Source: Tetrahymena thermophila SB210
Taxonomy: Eukaryota > Ciliophora > Oligohymenophorea > Hymenostomatida > Tetrahymenidae
Length of the DNA: 64,000 nucleotides
NCBI RefSeq assembly: GCF_000189635.1
Contig: NW_002476226.1
Location: 434,001 to 498,000, forward strand
Direction of reading: 5' to 3'
The notes beneath the pieces were generated by a model. That model made no database searches. It saw only the letters and a list, made by a program, of their open reading frames with translations, and had not been told where the DNA came from. Positions 62,284 to 64,000 of this stretch are shown here, piece by piece. Position numbers and translations under genes: made by a program. The first letter of the stretch is position 1; every line of letters starts with the position of its first letter.

Positions 62284-62965
62284 AAAATAAGAAAGAATTT
62301 CAGTAATTAGAATGAAATGAATATAATTTTATTCTTATAAAAACATATCCAAATATTTTCAATCTTCAATTTTTATTTTATTTCAGCAACAAACAATTTA
62401 ACATTTTGAAATTACTAATAATAAATAAGCTAATATTTTATGTAAAATAAAAAATTTTATTAATTTTTATCCATTTTATAAATAATAAGTAAAAATTATC
62501 CTTCCTAAATACTTTTTAAATGTTTAATGCTATATATTATAGAGTAATTAAATCCATTCTGTTAATTAAATTTACTTTAAAAGTACTTTTAATGTTTATT
62601 GTTTGTTTGTTTGTTTGTTTGTTTGTTTGTTTGTTGGATTAGTTTTATTAAAATAATAATTTAAATTTTCATAAAATAATATTTTTTTTTTTTTTGATTT
62701 TTATTCAAAATATATTTTTTTAAATATGAGTTAGTTATTTCAATGTTGAAATATATGTTTAAAATTCCATATTTTAATAAATTTACCTTTTAAATTAAAA
62801 AATTAATATCTCTATTTATAGAAATCTTAAATAGTACTCTTTTGTTTATTTATTAAATTTTAATAATCCAAAACCACTCAAAAAAAAAAAAAAAAAATTA
62901 AGCAAGGCCTACTTTATTTTTAAAAATTTTGAAAAACTTATTTTCCATTTTATTATAAACAGAGT
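62284..62965. other. Intergenic
   Basis: 682 bp between two + genes, with the TTTG array listed separately and an A-run of about 18 at 62880-62897. Confidence 0.5.
62600..62635. repeat. TTTG tetranucleotide microsatellite
   Basis: About nine uninterrupted GTTT units, the longest perfect microsatellite in the window, 0.3 kb downstream of the kinesin. Confidence 0.9.
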
Positions 62966-63746
62966 ATGAAAACAAATTAGCTTTGTCAAATTGATATTCC
63001 TAAAAATTAATATTCAATTAATGCGCCATCAAACTAACACTATAATTATAAATATCTAAAGGAAAAAATTCTACCTGGCCTTACTCCTATAAACTCTCCT
63101 GATTTATCACCTTAGATATCATTAAATTAGATAGAAGATCCAGCATTTGCAAATATTAAAATGCTAAAAATTGATTAAGAAAGTAAGAATAATTTTTCTA
63201 TGAACTAATTTTCTCAATTAAGATATGGCAGCAGAGTTATACATAAAGAACAACATAAGGCTGAGTTTGATAATCTAAATAATTGTGAGGTTCTGCTAAC
63301 TATTATAAAAAATTTATACAAAATATTCAACACCCTTAAAATAATAGGCAGAAAACGATGAGAAAGAGTAATAAACAGGTATTGTACATGTTTCTAATTA
63401 CCATAAAAAATAAACTGAAGCCAAAAAATCAGAAGACCTTGCTTCAGAGCTATAAGGATTTGAATAAGAAGTGTATGGTACAAGCAACAAATCTACTGAA
63501 TCAAAATTTAGTGTTTTACAAAAATTTAGTACAACCAATAATAATAAATTAGAATTTCAAGACAATTCTTTAGAGTTTTACAATATGTAAATTATCTTAT
63601 CTTTTTTTTACACATAAAGTTTATGGAAATTAAATTAAGTTGAATTTTATTAAACTATGACAAATAATAATTAATCATAATTTACCAATAATTTAATAGA
63701 TTTAGGATTTAATTAATAGCTATGCTATGATAATGTTTTATTGTGA
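62966..63746 (+). CDS. Hypothetical protein
   Basis: Starts MKTNQLCQIDIPKNQYSINA; contains KILPGLTPINSPDLSPQ and FSQLRYGSRVIHKEQHKAEF. A phase-0 intron (GTTCTG donor, AATAG acceptor, about 63290-63351) joins LNNCE to AENDEKEQQTGIVHVS. The frame runs on as a polar K/E/S/N-rich protein to TGA 63744-63746. No family motif, signal peptide or membrane segment. The last ~45 residues (from IILSFFYTQ) are compositionally different from the rest, so a final intron or an earlier end is possible. Confidence 0.55.
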
Positions 63747-63946
63747 TTTAAAAAATAATAAATATTTATCTAAAAGCTGGGTTACTTTTAAATAATTTGT
63801 TGAAAATTTAATATATTTTTTTTAAAAGTTGATTTTATTTTTATTTTGGAGTGATAAAAATAAATTTGAAAAAACATTAATCAAAAAAAATAATTTTAAA
63901 GTTTTTTTATCTAAAAAATAGAAATGAAACCTAAAAGAAAAAAGTT

Positions 63947-64000
63947 ATGGAATTAAAAAGTATTATTGCTTAAAAAATAGAAACAAACACTTTATAACAG
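63947..64000 (+). CDS. Possible start of a gene running off the window
   Basis: An open frame from ATG 63947 gives MELKSIIAQKIETNTLQQ to the last base. The balanced composition after a long AT-only stretch suggests coding, but 18 codons cannot identify it. Confidence 0.3.

Noticed and set aside
1-64000. Chromosome-breakage sequences, transposons, virus-like elements, rRNA or CRISPR arrays
   Set aside because: I looked for the 15-bp Tetrahymena breakage motif, transposase or reverse-transcriptase motifs, long terminal repeats and regularly spaced repeats, and saw none. A computed search would be needed to exclude diverged copies.

Overview
The window reads as nuclear DNA of an oligohymenophorean ciliate, most likely a Tetrahymena-like species. 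It is very AT-rich, genes carry short AT-rich GT..AG introns, and open frames only make sense when TAA and TAG are read as glutamine and TGA is the sole stop. Recognisable proteins (SPF27, DNAJC8, TTC12, FolD, a kinesin) confirm this: their conserved blocks run straight through TAA/TAG codons and end at TGA. Gene models below were read by eye with that code. Single-exon models and those whose exon lengths sum to a multiple of three are firm; others have approximate internal splice sites.

Layout. 1-22.4 kb is gene-dense: the 3' part of a cyclic-nucleotide-binding protein (+), a probably mitochondrial FolD (-), a hypothetical protein (+), a membrane RING-H2 E3 ligase (+), TTC12 (-), a secreted/type I membrane protein with a Q/N-rich ectodomain (-), a mitochondrial carrier (-) and an EF-hand protein (+). 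22.4-30.8 kb holds no supportable gene. At 30.8 kb sits a small HTH protein with a codon usage unlike its neighbours. 31.8-35.9 kb is sparse and holds only one weak candidate gene. 35.9-49.2 kb holds a mitochondrial RAP-like protein (-), a small PB1-like protein (+), an LRR-like protein (-), a tRNA-Ser(AGA) (+), a DBF4-type zinc-finger protein (+), DNAJC8 (+), a coiled-coil protein (-) and SPF27/BCAS2 (+). 49.8-53.3 kb is a large DH-PH-PX-FERM protein (-). 53.3-55.9 kb is gene-free with a diverged tandem duplication. 55.9-63.7 kb holds a SHIPPO/PG-rich-repeat protein, an N-terminal-motor kinesin and a hypothetical protein, all on +; a further + gene probably begins at the right edge.

Functional themes. 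Several genes point to cilia or the cytoskeleton (TTC12, the EF-hand protein, the SHIPPO-like protein, the kinesin, the RhoGEF-FERM protein). Two are spliceosomal (DNAJC8, SPF27) and three are mitochondrial or probably so (carrier, FolD, RAP-like). Neighbouring genes lie on mixed strands and there are no operons. The most interesting item is the DH-PH-PX-FERM protein, which joins Rho-GEF and myosin/talin-type FERM modules in an order I do not know from described families. No transposon, virus-like element or CRISPR array was recognised.
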